From assembly GCF_000312665.1 (NCBI RefSeq), contig NZ_HF536773.1, forward strand, positions 925,468-989,467: a DNA stretch of 64,000 nt, given 5' to 3'. Shown piece after piece: positions 15,763 through 24,008 of this stretch. Both the position numbers and the translations under genes were made by a program. The stretch's first letter is position 1. Each line of letters starts with the position of its first letter. Source of the DNA: Rhizobium mesoamericanum STM3625. Lineage in GTDB: Bacteria; Pseudomonadota; Alphaproteobacteria; Rhizobiales; Rhizobiaceae. The notes beneath the pieces were generated by a model, which saw only the letters and a program-made list of their open reading frames with translations, was not told the DNA's origin and searched no databases.

Positions 15763-18399
15763 TCATGCGGCCCGCCTTGATTTTCCCAGACGCTTGATGG
15801 CCTGCTCAAGCGGGCGCTCGCCATCGCAATAGTCCTGCCAGGCGGATGTTTTCGCAAGAAGCGCCGGCACCGTACGCACGGTAAACCGCTTCGGGTCGAG
15901 ATCCGACTTCACTTGCATCCAGGTGAGCGGCATCGACACGGTGGCGCCTGTCCGCGCCCGTGGTGACAGCGGCGCCACGGCAGTCGCCATACGATCATTG
16001 CGTAGATAGTCGAGGAAGATCCTGCCGCCCCTCAGGCTCTTGGTCATCTTGATGAGATAGAGGTCGGAATTGTCGCGCGCCATCTCTTGGCACACGTCGT
16101 GCGCAAAGCTCTTGGCCTCGGCCCAAGTGAGCGGCTTGCGCTTGTTGACTGCGAGCGGGGTGACCACATGCAGGCCCTTGCCACCCGTGGTCTTGCAGAA
16201 ACTGACGAGGCCGAGTTCCTCGAGCCGGTCGCGCATTTCACGCGCAGCGTCCGCAACGGTGGCAAAGGGCACGTCGGGGCCGGGATCGAGGTCGAACACC
16301 AGCCGGCCCGGCACTTCCGGCTGGCCCGGGTCGCAATTCCACGGATGCAGTTCGATGCCTCCGATTTGGGCGATGGCCGCCAGTCCCTCGATCCGGTCCA
16401 CCTGCAGATAAGGTTTTTTGTCACCGAATACCTTCACCAGTTCGAGAAGGTTCGACGTCCCAGGCATTGCGTGGCGCTGGAAGAACTGCTCACCGCCAAT
16501 GCCGTCAGGCGCCCGAATGATCGAACATGGCCTCCCCTTGATATGTCCGATGAGCCAGGCGCCGACGGCTTCGTGATAGCGAGCAAGATCTTCCTTGGTA
16601 ACCGGCTCGCCATCGCCAGCATCCGGCCAGAGCGGCTTGTCGGGATTTGAAATGAGCACTCCCATGACCTCGGCCTTCGCGCCTTTGCGGCGATCCCGCC
16701 TGGAGTTGGCGGCAGGGGCAGGCTCAGCTGTATCGGTCTTGGCGGGTGATGCCGGCTTCTCGGCCTCAACCTCTTTTGCCGGCTTGTCCTCTCGCAGCCC
16801 CTTGAAAGCAGCCTGACGGACGAGGCCATCCGCGGTCCAGCCTTCGAATTCTATTTCAGCAACAAGCTCGGGTTTTAGCCAGACAACCTCGGCCTGCTTC
16901 TTCGGAGCGCCGATACCGGTGAACGGCGATCTTGCCGTCTCTAACGCCTTCAGTTTCGGTAGCAGCATCTCGACTTTCCTTGCGCCGTAGCCCGTGCCGA
17001 CGCGGCCGACATAGACGAAGTGATCGCCTCGGTGCACACCGACCAGGAGGGAACGGAATTTGCCATTGGTCTTGGCATAACCACCGATCACCACTTCATG
17101 GCCAGCCCGGCATTTTGACTTTGCCCACGTATCCGTACGGCCCGATTGATAGGGCGCATCCATCTGCTTTGAGACAATGCCTTCGAGCGACAGCTTGCAG
17201 GCGGAGCGCAGAACAGCATCGCCACCGGATTCGAAATGTTCGACATAGCGGAGACGAGGATCGTCAGGCGCATCTGCGAGGAGGCCTTGCAGTCGCTCTT
17301 TGCGCCTAACCAGAGCCAAGGGCCGCAGGTCTTCGCCACCATCGAACAGCAGGTCGAACGCGAAATAGACGAGGTCACCCGTCTTGCCCTGCGACAGGGA
17401 TGCCTGAAGCGCGGCGAAGTCAGGTGCGCCATTTTCGTCGAGGGCACAGATCTCGCCGTCGATGATGCAATCGGGCAGTTCAGAGGCCGCCTTTGCGATC
17501 TCAGGGTATCTTGCCGTCCAATCGAGGCCCTTGCGCGTCTTCAGCGTTGCTAAGCCATCGGCAACACGCACCTGGATGCGATAACCGTCAAACTTGATCT
17601 CGTGCAACCAATCCTTACCGGCCGGCGGCCGGGCAAGCGTCTCGCAAAGCTGCGGGGCAATAAAATCCGGCAGCTCGGCCACGGTAGAGGTCACGACCTC
17701 CTCGTGCGACTTCTTCTTACGCTCGTCGGCGGCCAAGCCGTGCTTGCTGTCCCAGACCGCGTCGGCCTCAACATCTGCATTCGACATCATGAATGGTCTG
17801 GGCTTACGCCCCTTGCCCGCGGCGATCTCCTCCATGCTGCGGCCGGATGCGACCGAGCTCGTGTTCTCCTCCAGGATTGCCGCGCCATTCTTCTCGACCG
17901 AGTGATCGTCATGGTGTTTGATCAGCAGCCAGTTGGTCCGTTTGGCGTCATCCTTGTCGCTGCGCATCCGGACCAGGACGAAGCTGCCGTGCAGACGCTT
18001 TCCCTCGAGCCTAAACTTGAAATCGCCCTTCCTCAGCGCCTCCTGGGGAGACTTTCTGCCTTCCGGTTCCCAGTAGCCGCGATCCCACAGCAGCACCGTG
18101 CCGCCGCCGTACTGGCCCTTGGGGATCGTGCCCTCGAAGTCGCCGTAGTCTAGCGGGTGATCCTCGACCTCGACTGCCAGCCGCTTATCATGGGGATCGA
18201 GTGACGGACCCCTGGTTACCGCCCACGATTTGAACACGCCGTCGAGTTCGAGCCTGAGATCATAGTGCAGTTGCCTCGCATCGTGCTTCTGGATCACAAA
18301 TCGCCGCTGGTTCGACGGTTTGACTTGCGTTTCGCCGCTCGGCTCGCTCGTCTTCTTAAAATCGCGCTTTGCACGGTATTTCGAGAGATTGTCGGCCAT
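15763..18399 (-). CDS. ligD: ATP-dependent DNA ligase LigD (multidomain NHEJ enzyme)
   Basis: An 878-residue protein with all three LigD modules in the order phosphoesterase, ligase, polymerase. The PE domain (about 30-180) has FVIQKHDARQLHYDLRLELD and GTIPKGQYGGGTV. The ligase has the nucleotidyl lysine in EIKFDGYRIQ (about residue 270) and a downstream OB domain around EAEFEG-like EIEFEGWTADGLVR. The primase-polymerase (about 585-870) has LVFDLDPGPDVPF with the metal-binding aspartates and a GGKGLHVV motif. LigD seals double-strand breaks with Ku in bacterial end joining. No ku gene is in this window. The small gene upstream ends 2 bases before this start. Confidence 0.95.
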   Translation of the reverse strand: MADNLSKYRAKRDFKKTSEPSGETQVKPSNQRRFVIQKHDARQLHYDLRLELDGVFKSWAVTRGPSLDPHDKRLAVEVEDHPLDYGDFEGTIPKGQYGGGTVLLWDRGYWEPEGRKSPQEALRKGDFKFRLEGKRLHGSFVLVRMRSDKDDAKRTNWLLIKHHDDHSVEKNGAAILEENTSSVASGRSMEEIAAGKGRKPRPFMMSNADVEADAVWDSKHGLAADERKKKSHEEVVTSTVAELPDFIAPQLCETLARPPAGKDWLHEIKFDGYRIQVRVADGLATLKTRKGLDWTARYPEIAKAASELPDCIIDGEICALDENGAPDFAALQASLSQGKTGDLVYFAFDLLFDGGEDLRPLALVRRKERLQGLLADAPDDPRLRYVEHFESGGDAVLRSACKLSLEGIVSKQMDAPYQSGRTDTWAKSKCRAGHEVVIGGYAKTNGKFRSLLVGVHRGDHFVYVGRVGTGYGARKVEMLLPKLKALETARSPFTGIGAPKKQAEVVWLKPELVAEIEFEGWTADGLVRQAAFKGLREDKPAKEVEAEKPASPAKTDTAEPAPAANSRRDRRKGAKAEVMGVLISNPDKPLWPDAGDGEPVTKEDLARYHEAVGAWLIGHIKGRPCSIIRAPDGIGGEQFFQRHAMPGTSNLLELVKVFGDKKPYLQVDRIEGLAAIAQIGGIELHPWNCDPGQPEVPGRLVFDLDPGPDVPFATVADAAREMRDRLEELGLVSFCKTTGGKGLHVVTPLAVNKRKPLTWAEAKSFAHDVCQEMARDNSDLYLIKMTKSLRGGRIFLDYLRNDRMATAVAPLSPRARTGATVSMPLTWMQVKSDLDPKRFTVRTVPALLAKTSAWQDYCDGERPLEQAIKRLGKSRRAA

Positions 18400-18401
18400 G
18401 T

Positions 18402-18710
18402 TCAGTGGCTCGATATGCGAAGCCCGCCGGCGTCTCCGAGACTGCGCTGGACGGCGGTGACCTGGTTGGACGCAATATCGGCCGATACCTCTATCTCGCC
18501 CGCAAGTGGCGCGTCACGGCGAGCACCGTCTTCATGAGAGGCATCCCCGCCCGATGGCACCGATCCAGTAGTATTGCGGTCGCTTGCCGACTGGATGAAA
18601 ATGTCGGGCCTCGAAATACCGTGCTGCTGAACCAGATGTTCGACGGCAAGATCGGCTGCTTCGCGTGTCTGGAACGTAGCTCGGATTGTCGTGGTGCTGT
18701 CGTCCGCCAT
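18402..18710 (-). CDS. Small protein upstream of ligD, unknown function
   Basis: A 102-residue acidic protein (FQTREAADLAVEHLVQQHGI near the N-terminus, EIEVSADIASNQVTAVQRSL near the C-terminus). The alternating beta-alpha pattern suggests a ferredoxin-like fold similar to small heavy-metal or ACT-like proteins, but there is no CxxC. The clear ribosome site AGGAGAC and the 2-base gap to ligD indicate one transcript. I do not recognise a named family, and the central Gly/Ser/Asp-rich stretch (about 45-68) is probably a loop. Confidence 0.65.
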   Translation of the reverse strand: MADDSTTTIRATFQTREAADLAVEHLVQQHGISRPDIFIQSASDRNTTGSVPSGGDASHEDGARRDAPLAGEIEVSADIASNQVTAVQRSLGDAGGLRISSH

Positions 18711-18886
18711 TAGCTGTCTCCTGATACTGAATACCTGAGAGGAGAACGCCTGTGGCGGCCGGGAGTTTCGAAGGCAGACCGAGGTGGCAATCGAATCCGG
18801 TTGCTATCGCGCCGAAGGCTGCTATGTTCTCTTTTTGTTTCAGCCCGTAATTCAACTACCGATCCTATCCGATCGCTTAAGCCGCC

Positions 18887-19975
18887 ATGAACGACATGAG
18901 CTCGACCGCCATCCGTAAAATCGTCCATGTGGACATGGATGCCTTTTATGCCTCGGTCGAGCAGCGCGACAATCCGGAACTGCGAGGCAAACCAATTGCC
19001 GTAGGCGGAGCGGCTGCGCGCGGCGTTGTCGCGGCTGCGAGCTATGAGGCCCGCAAATTCGGCGTCCATTCGGCAATGCCGTCGGCGACCGCAAAACGAA
19101 AGTGTCCGGCGCTGATCTTTGTTCCGCCGCGCTTCGACGTCTATAGGGCGGTCTCCCAGCAGATCCGTGAGATCTTCGCTGAATACACGACGGTCATTGA
19201 GCCGCTCTCGCTCGATGAGGCGTATCTCGATGTATCGCAAAACCTGAAAGGGATGAAGATCGCCACGGAGATCGCGTCAGAGATCCGCGCCAAAATAAAG
19301 CAGGTCACCGGTCTCAACGCGTCGGCGGGGATTTCCTACAACAAGTTCCTGGCCAAGATGGCAAGCGACCTGAACAAGCCCAACGGTCAGGCCGTCATCA
19401 CGCCGAAGAACGGGCCGGGCTTTGTCGAGGCCCTTCCGGTCCAAAAATTCCATGGCGTCGGCCCTGCGACGGCAGAGAAGATGCATCGGCTCGGGATAGA
19501 CACGGGCGCCGATCTCAAGGAGAAGACGCTCGAGTTCCTGGTCGAGCATTTCGGGAAGTCGGGGCCGTATTTCTACGGCATTGCCCGTGGTATCGATGAA
19601 CGCCAGGTCAAGCCGGACCGGGTGCGCAAATCAGTCGGCGCCGAGGATACGTTTTCGCACGACGTCCATGCATATGAGCCGGCTCGCGAGGGGCTCCAGC
19701 CGCTGATCGAAAAAGTCTGGGGTTACTGCGAGGCAAACGGAATCGGCGCCAAGACGGTGACGCTGAAGGTCAAATATGCCGACTTCAATCAGATCACCCG
19801 CAGCAAGACAGTTCCGGCACCTCTGCCGGCGATCGCCGACCTCGAAGAGATAGTTGACCTTCTGCTTTCACCGATCTTTCCGCCTCGAAAAGGCATCCGC
19901 CTGCTCGGCGTCACCCTCTCCTCGCTGAAGCGGCAAACTTCTGGAGCGGAGCCGCAGCTACGGCTGGCACTTTAG
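18887..19975 (+). CDS. dinB: DNA polymerase IV (Y-family, DinB)
   Basis: A 362-residue translesion polymerase. The catalytic motif VDMDAFYASVEQ is at about residues 15-26, the second metal site SLDEAYLDVS at about 106-115, and the helix-hairpin-helix region VQKFHGVGPATAEKMHRLGI at about 185-204, followed by the little-finger domain to the C-terminus. It copies past damaged bases, with low fidelity. It is divergent from the ligD operon (176 bases between starts), giving a repair neighbourhood. An in-frame ATG four codons later is an alternative start; neither has a strong ribosome site. The C-terminus lacks an obvious beta-clamp-binding QLxLF peptide (it ends PQLRLAL, which may serve). Confidence 0.95.
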   Translation: MNDMSSTAIRKIVHVDMDAFYASVEQRDNPELRGKPIAVGGAAARGVVAAASYEARKFGVHSAMPSATAKRKCPALIFVPPRFDVYRAVSQQIREIFAEYTTVIEPLSLDEAYLDVSQNLKGMKIATEIASEIRAKIKQVTGLNASAGISYNKFLAKMASDLNKPNGQAVITPKNGPGFVEALPVQKFHGVGPATAEKMHRLGIDTGADLKEKTLEFLVEHFGKSGPYFYGIARGIDERQVKPDRVRKSVGAEDTFSHDVHAYEPAREGLQPLIEKVWGYCEANGIGAKTVTLKVKYADFNQITRSKTVPAPLPAIADLEEIVDLLLSPIFPPRKGIRLLGVTLSSLKRQTSGAEPQLRLAL

Positions 19976-20418
19976 ACAGCCAGCACCGATTGAGCAGATA
20001 CGCCCGCGATGTTTTGTGCCTCTCTGAGCTTTAAGTAACCGATGTCAGGGCGCAGTTCTTTGCCGAAAGAGTTCTCGCCGACTACGGCTATGCGCGCAAG
20101 AAAGGCTGGCGGCACGCCGATGGTGGCGGGATAGGCGGTGTCGATCGCAATCCCGCGCCCAGCACCGTCCGACTAATCCGGAGTCTAGGGTCGCAATCGC
20201 CGGCCAAGCGGATTTTGGTGCGGGCACGTGAATATGAACAACAGAAAGCGATCAGTGGAGCATCGAATTTGAACAGGTAGGTTTACCGAATAATGAGAAG
20301 AGCGCCGATCTCTGCGAATGAACCCCGACTGAATGGTGCCTTCAGCTTCCGTTCGAAAGGGAGCGCCTAAAAGAAAGTCGTTCAACCGCGGTCTTATCCG
20401 CCTGAGGAGACACAGTTC
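19976..20418. other. Intergenic stretch between dinB and the curlin genes
   Basis: No called gene. A plus-strand frame is open from about 20040 to 20279 and translates to FAERVLADYGYARKKGWRH in part, but it has no ATG and no ribosome site, so it may be a decayed fragment. The promoter of the curlin genes should lie near 20300-20400, and a good ribosome site (GAGGAGA) precedes 20419. Confidence 0.4.
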
Positions 20419-20856
20419 ATGATCCGCACGTCTTTCATTGCAACCGCACTCATCGCTCTCGTCGGCCTCACCGCCACAGCCCCTGCCATGGCCAACGACG
20501 TGCGTATCGAACAATATGGCTGGTTGAACTCTGCCGGTGGTGCGCAGGAAGGGTACGGAAACCGCATCAGGACTTACCAAAACGGTGGCTACAATCGGAT
20601 TGTCGGCCATCAATATGGTCGCCATAATCTTTCGGCTGTCGGTCAGGAAGGCAATGACAACTACGGCGCCACCTATCAGAGCGGCGACCGCAACATAGCT
20701 GGCATCGGCCAGTTTGGTTCCAACCACACGACTATCCTTACCCAGGACGGCAATGGCAACATCGCCGCAGGCGTCCAGGTCGGCCATGGCTGCAGCGCCA
20801 ATGTCAGTCAGGGCGGCAACGGCAATGTCGCAGCCTTCATCCAGGCATGCCCGTAA
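20419..20856 (+). CDS. Curlin-repeat protein (curli subunit-like)
   Basis: A 145-residue secreted protein. Residues 1-26 are a Sec signal ending AMA-N. The mature part is built of about six curlin-like repeats of 18-24 residues, with regularly spaced Gln, Gly and Asn (for example AVGQEGNDNYGATYQ, GIGQFGSNHTTILTQ, SANVSQGGNGNVAAFIQ). These stack as amyloid beta-hairpins in CsgA/CsgB. Two cysteines near the C-terminus (HGCSAN and QACP) are unusual for a curlin. It is the first of three genes with a CsgH-like protein and another curlin. No CsgG, CsgE or CsgF gene is in the window, so export must use a system elsewhere. Confidence 0.85.
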   Translation: MIRTSFIATALIALVGLTATAPAMANDVRIEQYGWLNSAGGAQEGYGNRIRTYQNGGYNRIVGHQYGRHNLSAVGQEGNDNYGATYQSGDRNIAGIGQFGSNHTTILTQDGNGNIAAGVQVGHGCSANVSQGGNGNVAAFIQACP

Positions 20857-20916
20857 GTGGCGATAACGTGAAAGAGACCAAGAGCGCAACAGCACACCAC
20901 TAGGGGATAACGACCC

Positions 20917-21315
20917 ATGCCAAATAGCATCAAACATCCACGTCGTCTGATTGCCATTTTTGCGCTGGTTCTGCTTCCCGTCGGCGCCATTGCGGCCATG
21001 ACGACTGCCAACCAATCTGACGAGGCGCAGCTTTGCGAAATCAAAGCAGCGCCGGGAGCAGGTATGGTGAGACTGGATGCACTCGTCAAGGCCAACAAAC
21101 ATGTCGGCGGAACCTACACCTTTCACGTCGAAAAAGCAGGAGACGGCGGAAGCTCCACAATCAACCAGAGTGGCGATTTTGATGCGAAAGCGGGGCACGC
21201 GGCAATCCTCAGCTCTGTCACGCTCAACTCCAAGGGAGCCGAATACAAGGCGACACTGGATGTCGTGATTGGGGATAAGGGTTTCAGCTGCACGAAGCAG
21301 ATCGGCGGCAACTGA
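20917..21315 (+). CDS. CsgH-like curli assembly protein
   Basis: A 132-residue periplasmic protein with an N-terminal signal (RRLIAIFALVLLPVGAIAAM, about 9-28) and an immunoglobulin-like beta domain: QLCEIKAAPGAGMVRLDALV, GGTYTFHVEKAGDGGSSTIN and the C-terminal FSCTKQIGGN. Two cysteines (LCE and SCT) could form the disulfide found in the CsgC/CsgH family. CsgH is the alphaproteobacterial counterpart of CsgC, which blocks curlin amyloid formation in the periplasm. The position between two curlin genes fits that role well. A strong terminator follows. Confidence 0.75.
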   Translation: MPNSIKHPRRLIAIFALVLLPVGAIAAMTTANQSDEAQLCEIKAAPGAGMVRLDALVKANKHVGGTYTFHVEKAGDGGSSTINQSGDFDAKAGHAAILSSVTLNSKGAEYKATLDVVIGDKGFSCTKQIGGN

Positions 21316-21344
21316 ACGGTCTCCACACTTTGCAATCATTAAGA

Positions 21345-21371
21345 GGGCGCCGGTTTCAGCGCCCTTTTGCT
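21345..21371 (+). terminator. Rho-independent terminator after the CsgH-like gene
   Basis: GGGCGC (21345-21350) pairs with GCGCCC (21359-21364), and TTTTGCTTT follows. It separates the csgH-like gene from the second curlin gene, which therefore probably has its own promoter. Confidence 0.7.
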
Positions 21372-21484
21372 TTCGAGCAGGCCGAACCGACTGAACGACA
21401 ACTGAACGGCAAATTCCGACTGGGTTCAGCTGCAAAATGCGAAAGTTGATCATCGGCTCAGGCAGCCGCCAATTGGAGATCAAA

Positions 21485-21898
21485 ATGATCCGCAACATGT
21501 TTAAGATCTTTACCGTCACTCTTCTTACCGGGAGCCTGGGGCAAGTAGCCCTGTCTGTACCGGCCTATGCCGGCGGCCGAATCTCGTTCAACCTCGCGCC
21601 GGACAATGCTGAGGATGCGGGTCTTTTCTCAACCGGACTGCGTATCTATTCGCTTTACCGCGATCTGAAAGATGCCGACATCCGGCAGCAGGGCCGTGGT
21701 AACGCGGCTGGCATCGGCCAGGCCGGCCGTGGCAATCTCGGCTTCATCCAGCAACGGGGCAACGGTCATTCCGCGACCTTGCGGCAGAACGGCAACAACA
21801 ATGCTTATGGCATTTTCCAGTATGGGCGAAATACTCAAACCGACGTGGCACAGGATGGAGAAAACGGCAGCGGCGCTACCTTCAGCTATGGATGGTAA
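21485..21898 (+). CDS. Second curlin-repeat protein
   Basis: A 137-residue secreted protein from the ATG at 21485, preceded by GGAG; an ATG at 21437 would place 16 residues before the signal peptide. The signal runs to about residue 28 (VPAYAGG). After a non-repeat region of about 45 residues come about four curlin repeats with Q/G/N spacing (DIRQQGRGNAAGIGQ, NLGFIQQRGNGHSATL, RQNGNNNAYGIFQYG). It resembles a minor subunit or nucleator (CsgB-like) because of the shorter repeat array and the distinct N-terminal part, but that assignment is inference. Confidence 0.8.
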   Translation: MIRNMFKIFTVTLLTGSLGQVALSVPAYAGGRISFNLAPDNAEDAGLFSTGLRIYSLYRDLKDADIRQQGRGNAAGIGQAGRGNLGFIQQRGNGHSATLRQNGNNNAYGIFQYGRNTQTDVAQDGENGSGATFSYGW

Positions 21899-22325
21899 GG
21901 TAGTTTACAACAGTCCCGAAGGCGATGCCCGTTGTTCCATCAAATGCCTGCTTGCTGCCTTTCCCGCAGGCACGCGACGGCCATCAAGTCAGTGAGGCCT
22001 GCAAGCGCGGCGAAGGCCGCCATGACGAGGCCGGCCCCAGGCATCCAATTGCTCGAACGCGACCGCCTCGTCAGTATCAATGACGATTTGTCGTGCGCAG
22101 GGCCATTTAGGAGGAGTCTGCTTGATGCGTCACCGGAGCGGGAAAAATCGAGAAAATTAGTTCAGCGGGGCCCTGAGGCTGGGGCCCACAGGTCCATTTC
22201 TCAGGGTCACACGCCAGTTGCTCGCGAAGGTGTACGCTTAGCCTTCGACGGACAGCAGCATCAGCTTACGCTCACTCCAGAATGACGGCCAGATAAACTG
22301 TCAGTCTAAGTGCGAGTGCGCACCA
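21899..22325. other. Intergenic stretch after the curlin genes
   Basis: No gene of normal size. A strong ribosome-site-like GGAGGAG at about 22110 precedes an ATG at 22125 with only 11 codons, too short to support. A GC-rich repeat (GGGCCC at about 22170 and again at about 22183) could form a stem without a T-run. Confidence 0.4.
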
Positions 22326-22357
22326 CAAAGAAAGCCCCGCAGTCGCGGTTGCGGGGG
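22326..22357 (-). terminator. Terminator of the DUF982 gene
   Basis: Read on the minus strand, CCCCGCA and TGCGGGG (22335-22341 and 22350-22356) form a seven-pair stem followed by CTTTCTTT. It lies about 150 bases past the DUF982 stop. Confidence 0.6.
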
Positions 22358-22504
22358 CAGAGTGACGAGTTGACTTTGAGGGGTTTCGATTCTCAAAGTT
22401 TCGGAAAAACAAATTCCGCGGGCTTTTGTTCCGCTGCTTCAAAAAAAGCTCCACAATGGGCCTGTGGGCGAGGAAGAGGGACGTGGACAGGGACTGACCT
22501 GCCG

Positions 22505-22828
22505 TCACTGGTTCGTTTGCGGTTTCTTCTTTGACGTCTCCCGCTTCCGGGGTTCGAAGTGCTCGGCGTTGGCGTTCACGCTTATTCCAGCGTCTTTCGC
22601 AGCCATGATGAAGGCGGACCTGGCGACTTCGGCATCGGTCTGTGTCTCGAGCGCTCTCAGACAGGCGACAACGGCGCTGCGCCATGCGCGGCCTCTCTGC
22701 TTTTCCGGCCATCGCTCCATCAAGACGTCACCCAAAGCCGCAACCGACGTCAAAACGCGGTAGACACCCGGGCGGACATCCAAGTCTATGCCCAGTGGCG
22801 GAATTGGCATTTCGGAGGGCTCTTCCAT
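22505..22828 (-). CDS. DUF982 family protein
   Basis: A 107-residue protein with the DUF982 pattern common and highly duplicated in rhizobia: VTSVAALGDVLMERWPEKQ near the N-terminus, then RGRAWRSAVVACLRALE and AFIMAAKDAGI. The start at 22828 follows TGAGG; an ATG five codons upstream (22843) lacks a site. Function is unknown for the family. The C-terminus is basic (RKRETSKKKPQ). It stands alone, with a good terminator downstream. Confidence 0.78.
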   Translation of the reverse strand: MEEPSEMPIPPLGIDLDVRPGVYRVLTSVAALGDVLMERWPEKQRGRAWRSAVVACLRALETQTDAEVARSAFIMAAKDAGISVNANAEHFEPRKRETSKKKPQTNQ

Positions 22829-23123
22829 GAAGGCCTCACGCATAACGTCAGATCATCATCATTTCCGGATCCACGATGATGTACGCGCGTCGTTTCCAGG
22901 GGTGTTTTGGCGCCATCGGGGGATCCAGAAGGCTCCGAGGCTTGATTCGCGAGGAGGTCGCTCGGAGCCTTCCAGTGTCCGGATGGGCTTGGACAACGAA
23001 AGGAAATGGGGCGCAATCGCGAGCTTGGGAAGTTGGACTAAAGTCCCGTCCAAGGAGGCGGGAGGGCACGATATGTCTTAGTTTATTGCGCCCCAATATC
23101 TAGACATGCTGAAAACCTTCAAC
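22829..23123. other. Intergenic stretch, nothing evident
   Basis: Several short overlapping frames on both strands are present, but none has both a ribosome site and a protein-like composition. Confidence 0.4.
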
Positions 23124-23203
23124 AAGTCAGCGCCGGCCGCATTTCCGTCCGGACAACACCGCTGACTTGGTGGCCCGACGCGAGGGGTAAGGCGTCGGGC
23201 CAC
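23124..23203. repeat. Two consecutive strong inverted repeats
   Basis: AAGTCAGCG (23124-23132) pairs with CGCTGACTT (23160-23168), and GTGGCCCGACGC (23170-23181) pairs perfectly with GCGTCGGGCCAC (23192-23203). They lie 50-130 bases downstream of the minus-strand YoaK gene and may act as its terminator or as a REP-like element; there is no T-run on either side. Confidence 0.5.
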
Positions 23204-23252
23204 ACCCACGGCGCCGTCAGTCCAATCTGTCGAAGCCCAGCCACCTGCCCCT

Positions 23253-23930
23253 TTAGCCGTCGGATGCAGCGGGGTTCAAGAATAGCCCTGCTGCAGCAAC
23301 GACAGCGGGTATGACGAAGGCTGCCGCAGGCGCCACCATGAAGGCGAGTGCTCCTAGCCCACACCCGATGGCGAATGCGATAACTGCGACGATCATGCGT
23401 TTGATGCGCGCAGAGGCTGCCTTGGTCTGTTCGCCCTTCTCACCTGCAAGAAGATCGGCCAGGTCAAGCATGATCTGCGTCGTCGTCCCAGTCATCAGTG
23501 TCGAGGGCGGAGCCTTCGGAAAGTGCGCTCTGTGGACGGCGTTCTGGATCGCCATTGCTGAGACGAGCGTCATGCCGACGACCAGCGTCACGAGACGTTC
23601 GCTCGCCGCAAACGGACCATGATAGAGGGCGTAAACAGCAACAGCGCCCAGCAACAGGAATTTCACAGACAGAAGCGGCCTGACCACCGGCAAGTTTTTC
23701 CGCTGCAGGCACAGCCCCGCAAGGCGAGACAAGAAGACGACCACGCAAAAGACCGGCAGGGCCAGGAGCTTCGGAAGGGCACCTGCCGTGCCGAGCGCAA
23801 CCGTCGCGCCGAAGGTGACGAAGTTGCCGGTCACATGCGCGGTGAACAACCCTGACAGAGCGAGAAAGCCGAGCGTGTCGACGTAGCCGCCATTGAAACT
23901 CAATAGAAGCGGAAGGGATGGGAGCTTCAT
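23253..23930 (-). CDS. YoaK / DUF1275 family membrane protein
   Basis: A 225-residue integral membrane protein with about six hydrophobic segments and the DUF1275 signature FNGGYVDTLGFLAL near the N-terminus, then FTAHVTGNFVTFGA (about 28-41) and the central TLMTGTTTQIMLDLADLL. The family is widespread, with no established function; small-molecule transport is suspected from topology. It lies 78 bases past the stop of the alpha/beta hydrolase gene on the same strand and may be read with it. The ribosome site is weak (GGAT). Confidence 0.82.
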   Translation of the reverse strand: MKLPSLPLLLSFNGGYVDTLGFLALSGLFTAHVTGNFVTFGATVALGTAGALPKLLALPVFCVVVFLSRLAGLCLQRKNLPVVRPLLSVKFLLLGAVAVYALYHGPFAASERLVTLVVGMTLVSAMAIQNAVHRAHFPKAPPSTLMTGTTTQIMLDLADLLAGEKGEQTKAASARIKRMIVAVIAFAIGCGLGALAFMVAPAAAFVIPAVVAAAGLFLNPAASDG

Positions 23931-24008
23931 ATTTCTATCCGATCAGTTTTAAATTTGTGCCAACGGGTACGGCCTGCCGCGTCGATCGGCGGCAGACCGT
24001 TGTCGGGT

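Noticed and set aside
20040..20279. Open frame of about 80 codons before the curlin genes
   Set aside because: No ATG and no ribosome site; at most a decayed fragment.
22125..22160. Tiny 11-codon frame after a strong GGAGGAG sequence
   Set aside because: Too short to support as a gene. It could be a leader peptide, but no downstream gene on that strand fits.
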